A stretch of DNA of 64,000 nt from MGIIb-P sp963934015 (GCA_963934015.1 CAWVWT010000007.1:3213-67212), one strand, 5' to 3'. Numbered from the stretch's first letter, positions 1-10,172 are shown. The notes: generated by a model not told the origin, from the letters alone. Translations and numbers: made by a program.

Positions 1-105
1 TTTCATCCACTCAAAACTGAAAAAACCGTCTCAAAAATATCATCGTTTAGCAGCCTTTTCCTATTCATGGGATTGCTGCTAATTATCATCGCACAACGAC
101 TTTGA
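1..105 (+). CDS. C-terminal tail of a membrane protein (partial, 5' end outside window)
   Basis: Frame 1 is open from the first base to a TGA at 103-105 and encodes 34 residues. They end in a hydrophobic stretch (FLFMGLLLIII) followed by AQRL, which looks like a last membrane helix with a short basic tail. The frame stops four bases before the end of the convergent signal peptidase gene, which suits a real gene end. The family cannot be named from so little. It could also be chance open sequence, since 105 bases is short. Confidence 0.45.
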   Translation, partial: FHPLKTEKTVSKISSFSSLFLFMGLLLIIIAQRL

Positions 106-108
106 GAC

Positions 109-963
109 TCATTCTTCCTCTTCCAATCGCGCTTGATCAACCTCTGGAGCAGTCTCCATCACACGGTTAGCAACACGTTCCCAAATCGCCGGGATTGCGA
201 GCAGGATTATTGCCGTGAATGTGAGTTTTGTCCAAGCTGAACTAGGGACTGCATCACTGTTGTTGGACAAGCCCAACTTAATGGCACCAACCCATGGAAT
301 CTCAGCACCAGCCACACCAACAACCCACTCTTCCTTAACGGTTTGAACCGGGCCCACAGTTCCATCGGAGTTTGTAGCAGAAAGGCCTGAGCCCTGACTC
401 TGAGCATTTGCTGCTGGTTGGTCAATCATGCAATCATTGTTGTCACCCATCGTAAGGTAGCCTGCATGAACAGGGTTCCAATCCTCGACCTTGAGATTGT
501 ATTCGCCGCCATGGAAAGGACACAGGATATCAAATGTCCATGTGATTGTCGTCACGTTTCGAAGTGTAGTCCCGGGTGCATCCCATCCGCCTGATGGATT
601 TGCGACGATTTCGAGGATTGCTCTATGAATAACTGGGGTATCAATACCACCATTTTTCTGATAAATGATGACATCCCCTGGCATCCCGTGATTTACATAG
701 CCCTCGTAAAGACCGCCTTCTTCGGTTGCTTCAGCAAAGGTGATGATGTTTTTTTGTTCATTGGACATTACGAGAACAAGGTCACCAGCGTCAATTGAGC
801 CAACCTCACCATTTGTATCATGCTGCATAGAATTCGATTCAATCACAACCATGGGTGGCCAAGAACCTGTCATCAAAACGAGTACTGTGATCAGGGTAGC
901 GATGAGGCCACCGGCTAGCACCGCCTCCCGCATCCAGGACCAAGCCTCGCCCACCGGCCTCAC
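109..963 (-). CDS. Signal peptidase I, archaeal S26B type
   Basis: Membrane serine protease that cleaves signal peptides from secreted proteins. An N-terminal membrane segment (about residues 14-35) is followed by the catalytic serine in ESNSMQHD, a PVIHRAI block whose histidine replaces the bacterial lysine as in archaeal/eukaryotic S26B enzymes, and the conserved MGDNND box. A second membrane helix lies near residues 248-264 and the protein ends in four glutamates. The start is GTG at 963, overlapping the TGA of the upstream gene as GTGA; an ATG at 933 is a possible alternative. It is probably co-translated with the upstream membrane protein. Its clients would include the large surface proteins of this window. 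Confidence 0.85.
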   Translation of the reverse strand: MRPVGEAWSWMREAVLAGGLIATLITVLVLMTGSWPPMVVIESNSMQHDTNGEVGSIDAGDLVLVMSNEQKNIITFAEATEEGGLYEGYVNHGMPGDVIIYQKNGGIDTPVIHRAILEIVANPSGGWDAPGTTLRNVTTITWTFDILCPFHGGEYNLKVEDWNPVHAGYLTMGDNNDCMIDQPAANAQSQGSGLSATNSDGTVGPVQTVKEEWVVGVAGAEIPWVGAIKLGLSNNSDAVPSSAWTKLTFTAIILLAIPAIWERVANRVMETAPEVDQARLEEEE

Positions 964-1763
964 TCCTCTTCATCCAACTCGGTGATTTGTGACTCAGGTC
1001 TTTCACCAGAAGCGGGGGATGATACCCATAACAAAAACATGGATATCAGCAGTAAGAACCAACCCGATATATCATCGAAATAAGGCGCTGGTACCGAATC
1101 AATTCGCGCTCCATTTAACCAATCCCATATGATAAGCGTATTCACGCGTTCTAAGGCAGCATTACGAACGATTCCAAAAGCCATGTTGCAAAGTTGCAGA
1201 ATGGTGGCAACCAAACCAATTGAACCTAGTGAGCGATTCAACCATGGTTCCCGAAGGGCACCAATATCGAGCATACGTGAAAATCGCGAATCTTCTGTAC
1301 GCCACCAATTGATGATAATGTCCTCGGGGACGTGCCCTTGGTCCTCAGCCTGGAGGGTCTTCCCCTTAGCGAGTCCATGTTCAATAAAATGAGATTTGAG
1401 ACGTGCGCTCCATACAGATCCTAACAAAGTTGCAGCCTCCTCGGCCTCCTTGCGTTGACGCCCCAATTCTGGACGAGAGGTGGATTTTAGAATCTCCATC
1501 AGAAAACTCCACTTGCCTTGGTAATGAAGAAATTCGGGGCCGACAAAAATGAGGATGACAAAACCGATGAACAATCCAGCCCATGTTCCATTTCTGAGAT
1601 GTTCCAAATCTGGATCTTGTGCACCCCCGAGGAAGAAGAAGTAAACAATCGACCAGAGGACGATGCTGGTGGATAGGAACGTAATCGCTCCCAATATGGA
1701 CAAATGGCGGTCTCGTTGGCTTTCCCACCAACGTTTCATCGGGGCTAACATTCCACTCAACAT
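960..1763 (-). CDS. Four-helix membrane protein of unknown function, coupled to signal peptidase
   Basis: A 267-aa protein not recognised as any family. Four hydrophobic segments are visible: LSILGAITFLSTSIVLW, GLFIGFVILIFVG, LGSIGLVATILQL and WFLLLISMFLLWV. A charged central region of about 100 residues lies between helices two and three, and the protein ends LDEEE. ATG 1763 is chosen because AGGAG lies seven bases upstream; the frame is open further 5' but that part runs back through the divergent leader. The stop overlaps the signal peptidase start by four bases, so the two are translationally coupled. A partnership with the peptidase is possible but only inferred. Confidence 0.7.
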   Translation of the reverse strand: MLSGMLAPMKRWWESQRDRHLSILGAITFLSTSIVLWSIVYFFFLGGAQDPDLEHLRNGTWAGLFIGFVILIFVGPEFLHYQGKWSFLMEILKSTSRPELGRQRKEAEEAATLLGSVWSARLKSHFIEHGLAKGKTLQAEDQGHVPEDIIINWWRTEDSRFSRMLDIGALREPWLNRSLGSIGLVATILQLCNMAFGIVRNAALERVNTLIIWDWLNGARIDSVPAPYFDDISGWFLLLISMFLLWVSSPASGERPESQITELDEEE

Positions 1764-1884
1764 TTTCAACTCCTGGTCGAGAACTCTTTCTGACCTAAAC
1801 CGCCGAGAGTCTTGGCACTGTTGAGTGTTCGCCTCAATCGAGCCCTGACAGGCCCGGAATAGTTTGAAAGCCGATGGCGCCGGG

Positions 1885-1901
1885 TGTCGGCATAGCCGAC
1901 A
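1885..1901 (+). promoter_or_regulatory. Perfect hairpin in the leader of the 1719-aa surface protein
   Basis: Seven-base-pair stem TGTCGGC / GCCGACA with loop ATA, 21 bases before the ATG at 1923. It is one of a set of compact triloop hairpins seen ahead of several starts in this window. Function unknown. Confidence 0.5.
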
Positions 1902-1922
1902 GGGCACAAAGGCGGAGAACAT

Positions 1923-4900
1923 ATGCGAAAAATTGCCATCTCTATCCTTGCAATCCTACTCTTTTCCACTGCATTGCCATTGGCATCCGCAGTTACTGAA
2001 ACTCAATTTTCAGATGGATCTTCGACTTTCACGCATGTTTTCAGCCAAACTGGCGATGCAGTCACACCTGGTGTGACACTTCCATATGGAGCTGAAGTGA
2101 GTGATGTCGAAATTGAACTTGAAGGTTCATCATCGACCCAAGGATGGTTCAATCGAACCAGCGATGCCGACTTTGGCGGGCAAGGTACGACTGGATCAAG
2201 TGCCTGGGGCTGGTCAATCAATCAGAATGGGTGGAACTACGGTTATCGGCAAAATGTCAAGGTTGACAATGGGCAATTGGAATTACGTCCAACAGAGGAT
2301 ACCACTTACTGGTCGATGAGCAATACGAATCAGGTTACATCATCCACTGGCGGCAACATGAACACAACGGGTGAATACTTCTCAAGCGCTGAAGCAGGTT
2401 ACAACGGAATGGGTGATACCAGCACCAAGAGTTTGTCTGGTGGTACTTGGAATTACATGGGCCCAGTTGTCCAACAAGGGGACGAAACCCATGTGGTTCG
2501 ATACGGTTCCATTGGTTCCTATGGTGGTTATCAATTGAGTGCGATCAATCGGTACAACGCAACCACTGGTGCTTCGATTGGAACGGCAACCATTCAATAC
2601 AACAACTGTTCGTCAAACAACGTATACTACATCACAGATGCAACCAGTGATGGGGATGGGACAGTTTGGATGACTTCTTTCTACACGAGCACTTCCTATG
2701 CTGCAATTACAAAATGGTCTGTAACTTACACAACCAGTTCTCAGGGTCAGATTATTTCCACATACAAATGTGAGCAATCTTGGACTGCGCTTGAAGTGGG
2801 TGGTATTTCCATAGATCCAGAAACTGACAAAATGTATGTTGTACAACGTGTTCGGTTGACCAGCCAATACAGTATCGATTTGTGGGAAGTTAGTCGCAGT
2901 TCACCGAATATTGCCCTACAAACTTGGAGTCTAGGGATTATTTCTCCCTCAGGTAGTCAATCGAATCTCAACTCCTATGCTCGACCGGCTGGATTGGATG
3001 TTCAAATGCCGAGAATTTCAGTGAATGTGTTCTGTTACTATTACGCATACACCTACTACTGCGATGCGGATCGTGTATCGTGGATGAATGTCTATCATCA
3101 GCGTTCCAACTGGCCAGAGTTACAGGCTGAGTTCCCCAGTTCTTACGCAACAATGGGTATCGAAAGTATCGATGGTGAATTGGCAACGACCTGTCTGTAT
3201 GCATCGGTTTCATCGTATTGCCCTAGTGCCACGACCATGCGGAAAATTACGATGCGGGGCCATGGGGCAACTGATTGGATGGGGACTCCGACTGCAAACA
3301 GTTCAACGATTACATCGAGTATGCAAGTCCTCTCTCGTTCGATTAGCGAATTATCTATTGGGGCGGCAATTACATGGGAGCCGACTGGAACCTCGGTCGA
3401 TTTCGAGGTGACCAATGATGGAGGCCTCACTTGGAAGCGAGCAAATAGTGCAGGTCAAACGATTACATTCACAAATGCGGGAAACAGTTTGGGTTGGCGT
3501 GCGTGGCTCAACGGAACTTCTTCAACGGCCCCACTCATCGATACTGTTGGGTTGAGTTATGAAGCCACATACGCGTCAAGTGGTCAATGGAGAACATATC
3601 GCATCACGAATGGAGCTTTCCCTGATGCTGCAATGGTTTGGTGGAATGCCACAACTCTTGGTGGCAGTTCATTAGACATTTATTTCAAAGCAGCATCGAG
3701 TTGCTCGAGTGGAACTCGAATCAATGTACCCAGTTCAGGCTCTACAATCACTTTCTCCCAAATGTCTGGGAGTTATCTGTCTCTCTGCATTGACTTAGAT
3801 GCGGGAACCTCGAATCAGTATTCACCAACCCTCTATGATATCAATATCGCACTATTCGAAGATGCGCCTCAAGATGTCAATATTGACATCTATGATATCG
3901 ATAGCAGTACACCACTCAACTCTGGTTGTAGTGTTAGTGGTGAAGAATGGGAATACGAAGGGACGCTCTTAGGTACAACTACTGCGAGATCTGGTGGTAC
4001 AAGTGATTTGGAAGACGCCTTCAATTGCATTGTTCCGCAAAGTGGAACTGGTACTGAAGTCGTTGGGATGAAAGTTCACTCCTCTACTTCTGGAAAGGTT
4101 GAGATTAAATCAATGCGGATTGAATACACGATGGTGACTGTCAATCTAGATATTAATTTTGATGAAAAAATGGTCCTGCATGAGCGTGGAGAATCCTATG
4201 AAATTGTCACGCGGCATGTGATTGGGGACGACGCGCTGGGCATCACCAATGCTGAATTGACCTTCATCGCATCTCCGAATGGTGATGCACCAAAACTTTC
4301 CTGGGCTGAAGATGGAACTCTTGTCGATGATGACCCCGAAGATTGGATTATTCCCGACCAAGGAAGCACGTGGACGAATTTATCCAATGGTATCTTTGAG
4401 ATTCACTGGATGTTCCGTGTAACAGATGATTTCCCTGAGCAAAACAACGTTGGATGGCGTGTCAGTTGTACTGATGACAATGGCTTCTCTCCTGCAACCC
4501 TATCAACAGGTGCTGCTGGAATCGTTGTGAATCAATCGTATGGACTTGGATGGTTTGCCATCCATGATGTTGAGGGGGAGGTCGTAAATGACGATGTCCA
4601 AAATGACGATTGGATAGTCGCAGGTGAGACCATTCACTTTCAAGGACAAGTTTGGTTTGAGGGGACACAAGATGCCCCACTTAACTCAGTATTCGACATC
4701 CGTGTTGTACGAAAAGACAGCCAAGGTGATTTTGTCTCTGCCAGTTGGAAGGATAATTCAAATCCAAATGGAACTTTCTTCATCTCAGTCGCAGTCCCCG
4801 ATATGGATATTCCCGAAGGTGTGACCTTTGAGGTTCAAACCTACAATGTGCGAGATCCAACCAAAGTCATGCCAATTAACGAATCGTGGCAACGCACATT

Positions 4901-7082
4901 GAGAATAGATGATTCGTCGCCTGAAATTACTAATTCTTGGCCCGCAGAAGGTGATTATGAAGCGAGTTCGTCAAATCAACAAGTCGCTGTAACTGTTGTC
5001 GATGCTGTTGGCCAACCAGAATATCTTACGCTCAATTATTGGGTTGAGGCAGACCACGACAGCAACCGAAATGGTGAACCTGATGAAGATGAATATGCGA
5101 CACAAATATTGTCTAATTCAACCGTTTCTGAAGAGAAAGTTTTCTTCGGTCAAATCGATGATTCTCGCAATCCCAACATGGCAAGAGTCTCATATTTCAT
5201 ATCCGGTAATGACCCAGCAGGCAATCTACTCATTGGAACAGATGGCCCCGGCTATGCTTACGATTTGTCCACTTACCGTACACGCAAGGATATGACATCT
5301 GTTTTCACCGGATTGGTTTGGCAAGATCACACAGATGGAACGGATGTTTACAGTGGCACAGACCAATCAATCTCAATTGGACTTGTCGACGCAAATGGAA
5401 TCATCGATTTCGAGTATATATCCTTAATTTTCGACTTTGAGGGCCCAGACCCTGAACGAGATCAGCAGCGAATTTCCTACAATGGGCGTACCGATTCTTG
5501 GTCTTCTGAAAGTGAGTATATCACTCTCCAACAGAGTAGTTCTGCTGAAGTCACAACAAACGATACTGGTCTGCCGTGGATCCAAACTACATTTGATTTC
5601 CAATTCTCATGGGATTGGCCGGATGAAGATATCTCGGATCTCGCTCTCGAATACAAGGAGCTCGGCTCACCCACGCCCACTCGAATCGAATTCATCGAAC
5701 ACACATTCAGTGTCGAGAATGATTTGGTTCTCGATGCATCAACATACGTCGTAGAAGACGTTGCTGAACCGCGAACGGGACCATTAGATGATGCGACACC
5801 AGTGCGTCCTGATGACAGGTTACGCTGGTCTGGACGGGTGGTGTATGAGAGTAGTGGGGTTCCGGCTCCAAATGATCTTGGCATTACGGTCGAAGTGTTC
5901 GATGGCGTACAATATTGGTCTGATGGAAGTTTGACCGATAATGGAGCTTTCAGCATTGAGGTCCCACTCACTGCAGCCACGACCTTGCAGAGTGCAGAAA
6001 CTAGAACGTTCCTCACTGGAGTCCGTAACGTCCCAGGCCGTGGCGAGGATATGACGCGCGATACCGTGGCGACCACATTGCAACTACAAGTTGATCACAC
6101 ACCCCCCCGCGTTCATCATCGATTGGCACCAGTCGATGTTATCGACATCTCTGCCGCATCTGATTTGACTTCGTTACCTGTGCGATTTTCTGGATGGGAA
6201 GAATGTGTACTCCTCGAGGATGATGACCGATGTGCTGCATTCAGCCAATCCCCACAATGGGTGAATTGGGTGATGCGAGACGATACCAGAACGATTGCTG
6301 CTGGCATATCACCTCTGGCCATGCAATTGAACGGTACGCATCTGGAATGGATTGGTGAAGTTGATTTGACCAGTGATGGTATTGTGACACCGCGTAGTGG
6401 TTACAAGGTTGGCTTCTGGGTTACTGGACATGATGCTGCTGGAAATGAATTCCCAATGCCTGCAAACACCGAAAGTGATCCAGTACGTGAACGTGAAGAT
6501 TTAGATGGTGACAAAGACCTCGCTTGGGTCCGGCTCGGAGCGACTGTTGCTGAACTCATCGTCAAGAGTTTGACCCTAGATCAAGATACGGTCAGCGAGG
6601 GTACTGAAATTGAAGTCGTTGCAATTATTGCCAATACTGGAGGAGTTACTGAATCTTCATTCATGGTACATTTTGTCACCGATGAAAAGGTGATTGACAC
6701 AGTTAGAATCACAGGTCTACCTAGTGGTGGTGAACATCGAATTATCAGCACCTGGACTGCAACTGAAGGCATTGATAGAATCACAGTGATTGTCGATGCT
6801 GAAAATGAAGTCGTCGAAGTTGATGAAGAAGGCAACTCGATGTCAGCAGGGATATCTGTTGAATATTCATGGGGCCTCGGGTGGGTCGATAGTTGGCGAC
6901 AAAATCCACTCACCGTTATCGGTATCATCTTCGCTTTGATTTTAATTCCAGTAATCGCAGTGGTTACATGGAAAACCTCACTCTCTGGTTCAACGAGTCT
7001 CTATGATGAAGAACTCATGTACGAAGATGAAGACGACGATGACTGGGAAGATGATGAAGACGACGATGATGGTTGGGAATAG
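1923..7082 (+). CDS. Giant secreted surface protein with C-terminal membrane anchor
   Basis: A 1719-aa extracellular protein. It has a signal peptide (about residues 1-23, ending ASA), a long Ser/Thr/Gly/Asn-rich ectodomain with beta-propeller-like and Ig-like stretches, and a CARDB-like domain at about residues 1545-1650. One membrane helix follows at about 1660-1685, then a short, almost purely Asp/Glu cytoplasmic tail. Cysteine pairs in the N-terminal third suggest disulfides. Residues about 1033-1115 closely resemble a segment of the 2061-aa protein encoded at 53674-59859, so the two are paralogues. GGAG precedes the ATG. Likely a cell-surface adhesin or polymer-binding protein; no enzyme motif was seen. 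Confidence 0.8.
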   Translation: MRKIAISILAILLFSTALPLASAVTETQFSDGSSTFTHVFSQTGDAVTPGVTLPYGAEVSDVEIELEGSSSTQGWFNRTSDADFGGQGTTGSSAWGWSINQNGWNYGYRQNVKVDNGQLELRPTEDTTYWSMSNTNQVTSSTGGNMNTTGEYFSSAEAGYNGMGDTSTKSLSGGTWNYMGPVVQQGDETHVVRYGSIGSYGGYQLSAINRYNATTGASIGTATIQYNNCSSNNVYYITDATSDGDGTVWMTSFYTSTSYAAITKWSVTYTTSSQGQIISTYKCEQSWTALEVGGISIDPETDKMYVVQRVRLTSQYSIDLWEVSRSSPNIALQTWSLGIISPSGSQSNLNSYARPAGLDVQMPRISVNVFCYYYAYTYYCDADRVSWMNVYHQRSNWPELQAEFPSSYATMGIESIDGELATTCLYASVSSYCPSATTMRKITMRGHGATDWMGTPTANSSTITSSMQVLSRSISELSIGAAITWEPTGTSVDFEVTNDGGLTWKRANSAGQTITFTNAGNSLGWRAWLNGTSSTAPLIDTVGLSYEATYASSGQWRTYRITNGAFPDAAMVWWNATTLGGSSLDIYFKAASSCSSGTRINVPSSGSTITFSQMSGSYLSLCIDLDAGTSNQYSPTLYDINIALFEDAPQDVNIDIYDIDSSTPLNSGCSVSGEEWEYEGTLLGTTTARSGGTSDLEDAFNCIVPQSGTGTEVVGMKVHSSTSGKVEIKSMRIEYTMVTVNLDINFDEKMVLHERGESYEIVTRHVIGDDALGITNAELTFIASPNGDAPKLSWAEDGTLVDDDPEDWIIPDQGSTWTNLSNGIFEIHWMFRVTDDFPEQNNVGWRVSCTDDNGFSPATLSTGAAGIVVNQSYGLGWFAIHDVEGEVVNDDVQNDDWIVAGETIHFQGQVWFEGTQDAPLNSVFDIRVVRKDSQGDFVSASWKDNSNPNGTFFISVAVPDMDIPEGVTFEVQTYNVRDPTKVMPINESWQRTLRIDDSSPEITNSWPAEGDYEASSSNQQVAVTVVDAVGQPEYLTLNYWVEADHDSNRNGEPDEDEYATQILSNSTVSEEKVFFGQIDDSRNPNMARVSYFISGNDPAGNLLIGTDGPGYAYDLSTYRTRKDMTSVFTGLVWQDHTDGTDVYSGTDQSISIGLVDANGIIDFEYISLIFDFEGPDPERDQQRISYNGRTDSWSSESEYITLQQSSSAEVTTNDTGLPWIQTTFDFQFSWDWPDEDISDLALEYKELGSPTPTRIEFIEHTFSVENDLVLDASTYVVEDVAEPRTGPLDDATPVRPDDRLRWSGRVVYESSGVPAPNDLGITVEVFDGVQYWSDGSLTDNGAFSIEVPLTAATTLQSAETRTFLTGVRNVPGRGEDMTRDTVATTLQLQVDHTPPRVHHRLAPVDVIDISAASDLTSLPVRFSGWEECVLLEDDDRCAAFSQSPQWVNWVMRDDTRTIAAGISPLAMQLNGTHLEWIGEVDLTSDGIVTPRSGYKVGFWVTGHDAAGNEFPMPANTESDPVREREDLDGDKDLAWVRLGATVAELIVKSLTLDQDTVSEGTEIEVVAIIANTGGVTESSFMVHFVTDEKVIDTVRITGLPSGGEHRIISTWTATEGIDRITVIVDAENEVVEVDEEGNSMSAGISVEYSWGLGWVDSWRQNPLTVIGIIFALILIPVIAVVTWKTSLSGSTSLYDEELMYEDEDDDDWEDDEDDDDGWE

Positions 7083-7121
7083 CCCCTCCATGATTCGGCG
7101 GTTTGAAGTCACACGCTTGCT

Positions 7122-7148
7122 CGCCCTCCCCCTAAGGGGGAGAGGGCG
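7122..7148 (+). promoter_or_regulatory. Hairpin covering the ribosome binding site of the Lhr-like helicase gene
   Basis: CGCCCT at 7122-7127 pairs with AGGGCG at 7143-7148, and CCCCC at 7128-7132 pairs with GGGGG at 7136-7140 around loop TAA, leaving a two-base bulge. The purine-rich ribosome binding site lies in the 3' arm and the ATG follows directly at 7149. Translation may depend on opening of this stem (inference). Confidence 0.5.
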
Positions 7149-10100
7149 ATGTCAGTCTACGATGGTCTATGTGAGCCACTCCGGGCATATTTAGAATCGC
7201 AGAAGTGGATACCGACCCCAATCCAGGATGCTGCCATTGACTCGCTACTTTCTGGACAGGATAGAGTACTCGTGGCAGCGACTGGTTCGGGCAAAACAGA
7301 GGCTGCTGTTCTACCTATTCTCTCCGCCTGTTATTCGCAAGAATGGGGGCGAATGTCAATCCTGTATGTCACACCATTAAGGGCTCTAAATCGTGACATT
7401 GACAGGCGCTTGGGGGTATTGGCATCTATCACAAATTTAGAAGTTGGATTGCGCCACGGAGACACGACTCAATCAGAGCGTAACCGTCAATCACGAAAAC
7501 CACCACACCTTCTCGTTACGACTCCTGAAACATTGCAAATCATGATGACCGGGAGTCGACTTCGAGTGCATTTGCAAAATGTTCGTGCAATCATCGTCGA
7601 TGAAGTGCATGAGGTGGCTGCCTCTGAAAGAGGCGCTCAGCTTCTTGTCGGGATAACGCGAATCGAAGAGATGGCCAAGAGAAGCATTCAGCGAATTGGC
7701 CTTTCAGCAACGGTTGGAAATCCAACTGAAGTTTCTCAGTGGCTCTCACCAGAACAGGGTCAAGCCATCCTTGCTGATGCACCCCGAAATACTGAGGTTC
7801 GCATCACTTGCTCTCAACCGGAAGATGCGGACGAAGCGATCGCGTTAGAGCATAACACATCACCCCAAGCGATGGCGAGTTTACGTATGCTCGCAGGTCG
7901 TCTCAAAGCAGATGCCCCCTCTCTTGTGTTTGTCAACAGCCGTAACGCTGCTGAAACTGTCGCTAGTCGATTGTCGACCTTTGATGAAACACTGGAAATT
8001 GGTATCCATCACGGTTCCCTTTCAGCGGATCTAAGAACGGAAATGGAAGACCGATTACAACGCGGTGAATTGCATGCTTTGGTGTGCACGAGCAGTTTGG
8101 AATTGGGAATTGATGTGGGGGCCATTCGACATGTTCACCAAATTCAATCACCACGTGCTGTAGATCGACTTCTGCAGCGTCTCGGAAGAGCTGAGCACAC
8201 CCTTGGAGGTACTGGTAGAGGTGACTTAATCGCTTGGGATATCGATGATATTGCAGAATCCGCAGTGATTGCTAGAAGGGCTATTGCAGGCCAAATCGAT
8301 GGTGTTCGATGGCGAAGAATGCCCCGGGTTGTAGCTGCAAATCAAATGGTGATGATGACACTGTGTGAAGGTATTGTTCCCCTTCCTGCGACTACTACAA
8401 TTTTCCAAAGAACTTCTATTTTCAGTGAATGGACCGATACTGATACTCGTGACTTAGCACGAATTCTAGATGACCGTTGGCTCCTGAAGATGGTGGATAA
8501 ACCAGAATCATCCGACCCCCTTGAATGGGCACCTTCGCTGTGGAGACAACTTGCAGAAGGAACTTCTCTTCCAGCTGAAAGACCAACTAAAGAAGAAATT
8601 CAGAAGCTGTCATCAAAGAAGTTAGACCAATGGCGCAGGGACATGAAAAAATTGGTGCCCAAGCATCTCAAAGATGGTTGGACGTCAGCGGGTGCAAGAA
8701 CACGCTCGTATATGCTGGAACATCTCTCGATGATTCCAGATGCACAGAGATATACCGTACGAGACGTTGTATCTAGACGCGCAATTGGATCCGTTGATGA
8801 AGCATTTGTTTTGTCTCTAAATAATTCAGGAGAAGAAACTGACGGAGCCCCGAGAAGATTTGTCATCGTCGGTCGAACATGGGAAATTGTCGAAGCAAAC
8901 CCTGAGAAAACTGAATTGTTAGTTGCCCCCGTAGGATCTGGAGGTACAGCACCTGTTTGGAGTGGTGAACTTCCGCCGGTACCGGCTGAAATTGCACGTG
9001 AAGTCGGCGCATTGAGAAGAACAATTCGTGAATTGGCAACGGGAGAGGACAGGGATGACGAATATGGGGGGGTACGTCTCGATCGAATCGGTGGACCCCC
9101 TGTGTCATGTGATATTGCTGATTACCCACTCGCCCCAGATGCATTATCGAAATTGATGAACAAAGTCGTCGAACATGTTGATGCTTCTAGCAGCCTTCCA
9201 GATGAACGAACGCTCGATGTAGAGACACGTCGAGATGCTGTGATCGTCCATTCATGCCATGGAAGTCGAATCAACGAAACGCTCGCACACTTTTTGCAAG
9301 CAATGGCATCGACCATCGAAGGACAAATGGGGCGCGTTCTTGTCGACCCATACAGAATAAGCCTCCAAGTTCCTGGGCTGCGGGCAACCCATGTCGTGGA
9401 CTGGTTGACTGAAACAAAGCCTGAAAATTTGGCAACCATTCTACGAGTGACTGTACCAAACGGAAGACAATTGCGCTGGAGGCTGGTTCAAGTCTGCAAG
9501 GTCATGGGTGTTCTACGCTCAGGAGTCGATCCACGCAAGGTCAACTTGCATGGAATCGCCCAGAAATACAAAGGCACGCCATTGATGAATGAGGCATTGG
9601 ATAAATTGTTTAGTGAACGAATGGATGTTGATGGTACGACCGATTTGCTCCATGCCATCCAAGATGGGGTCGTACAGGTTGCACAGCGTTCACCGGGGGC
9701 ACTCGGAGTTTCACCACGCTCAGAGCGTGATATGCAGTTACCAGATTGGTCCAATGTCGAGGTTCGTCGGCGTCTGGAAAATCGTTTGATGAATGAACGG
9801 GTTGTGATGATTTGTTTACGATGTAAAACGTCTTCTCGATTTCGTGTTGCCAGGTATCCAAGTACCGACCAGAAATGCGGAATTTGTCAAGCGACCATGC
9901 GAGCTGTCGCTAGAGAAGGGTTGAGTGATGAATTAGCCAAGTGGGTGGCCTCCGAGGAAGACAACATTCGTAACCGAATGATGCGCAATGCTGAGATGGT
10001 TCACAATCGTGGTTTAGATGCTATTCTGTGCCTCATGGCAAGAGGGGTTGGGGTAGATACTGCAACGAGGATTTTGCGAGCATATCCCCGTGAATCTGAG

Positions 10101-10172
10101 CGTGATTCTTTGCTCAAAGCGATTCACGAAGCAGAGGTTCAGTATGCACGAACTCGGCGCTTCTGGGGTTAG
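7149..10172 (+). CDS. Lhr-like superfamily 2 DNA/RNA helicase
   Basis: ATP-dependent helicase of 1007 aa, probably acting in DNA repair or recombination. The motor has TGSGKT near residue 45, TPLRALNRD, TPETL, the DEVH box near 151, SATVG, a second RecA domain with FVNSRNAAETV and HHGSLS, and the Lhr signature SSLELGIDVG...LLQRLGRA. The long C-terminal half matches the Lhr-core layout (winged helix and accessory domain). It carries a CxxC...CxxC pair near residues 888-912 that could bind zinc. It starts directly after a hairpin that holds its ribosome binding site. DEVH in place of the common DEIH is a minor variant. The exact Lhr subfamily is not certain. Confidence 0.85.
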   Translation: MSVYDGLCEPLRAYLESQKWIPTPIQDAAIDSLLSGQDRVLVAATGSGKTEAAVLPILSACYSQEWGRMSILYVTPLRALNRDIDRRLGVLASITNLEVGLRHGDTTQSERNRQSRKPPHLLVTTPETLQIMMTGSRLRVHLQNVRAIIVDEVHEVAASERGAQLLVGITRIEEMAKRSIQRIGLSATVGNPTEVSQWLSPEQGQAILADAPRNTEVRITCSQPEDADEAIALEHNTSPQAMASLRMLAGRLKADAPSLVFVNSRNAAETVASRLSTFDETLEIGIHHGSLSADLRTEMEDRLQRGELHALVCTSSLELGIDVGAIRHVHQIQSPRAVDRLLQRLGRAEHTLGGTGRGDLIAWDIDDIAESAVIARRAIAGQIDGVRWRRMPRVVAANQMVMMTLCEGIVPLPATTTIFQRTSIFSEWTDTDTRDLARILDDRWLLKMVDKPESSDPLEWAPSLWRQLAEGTSLPAERPTKEEIQKLSSKKLDQWRRDMKKLVPKHLKDGWTSAGARTRSYMLEHLSMIPDAQRYTVRDVVSRRAIGSVDEAFVLSLNNSGEETDGAPRRFVIVGRTWEIVEANPEKTELLVAPVGSGGTAPVWSGELPPVPAEIAREVGALRRTIRELATGEDRDDEYGGVRLDRIGGPPVSCDIADYPLAPDALSKLMNKVVEHVDASSSLPDERTLDVETRRDAVIVHSCHGSRINETLAHFLQAMASTIEGQMGRVLVDPYRISLQVPGLRATHVVDWLTETKPENLATILRVTVPNGRQLRWRLVQVCKVMGVLRSGVDPRKVNLHGIAQKYKGTPLMNEALDKLFSERMDVDGTTDLLHAIQDGVVQVAQRSPGALGVSPRSERDMQLPDWSNVEVRRRLENRLMNERVVMICLRCKTSSRFRVARYPSTDQKCGICQATMRAVAREGLSDELAKWVASEEDNIRNRMMRNAEMVHNRGLDAILCLMARGVGVDTATRILRAYPRESERDSLLKAIHEAEVQYARTRRFWG

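Noticed and set aside
5477..6076. Minus-strand frame of 199 codons within the 1719-aa surface protein gene
   Set aside because: Composition is that of an antisense shadow, and the plus-strand protein is continuous across it.
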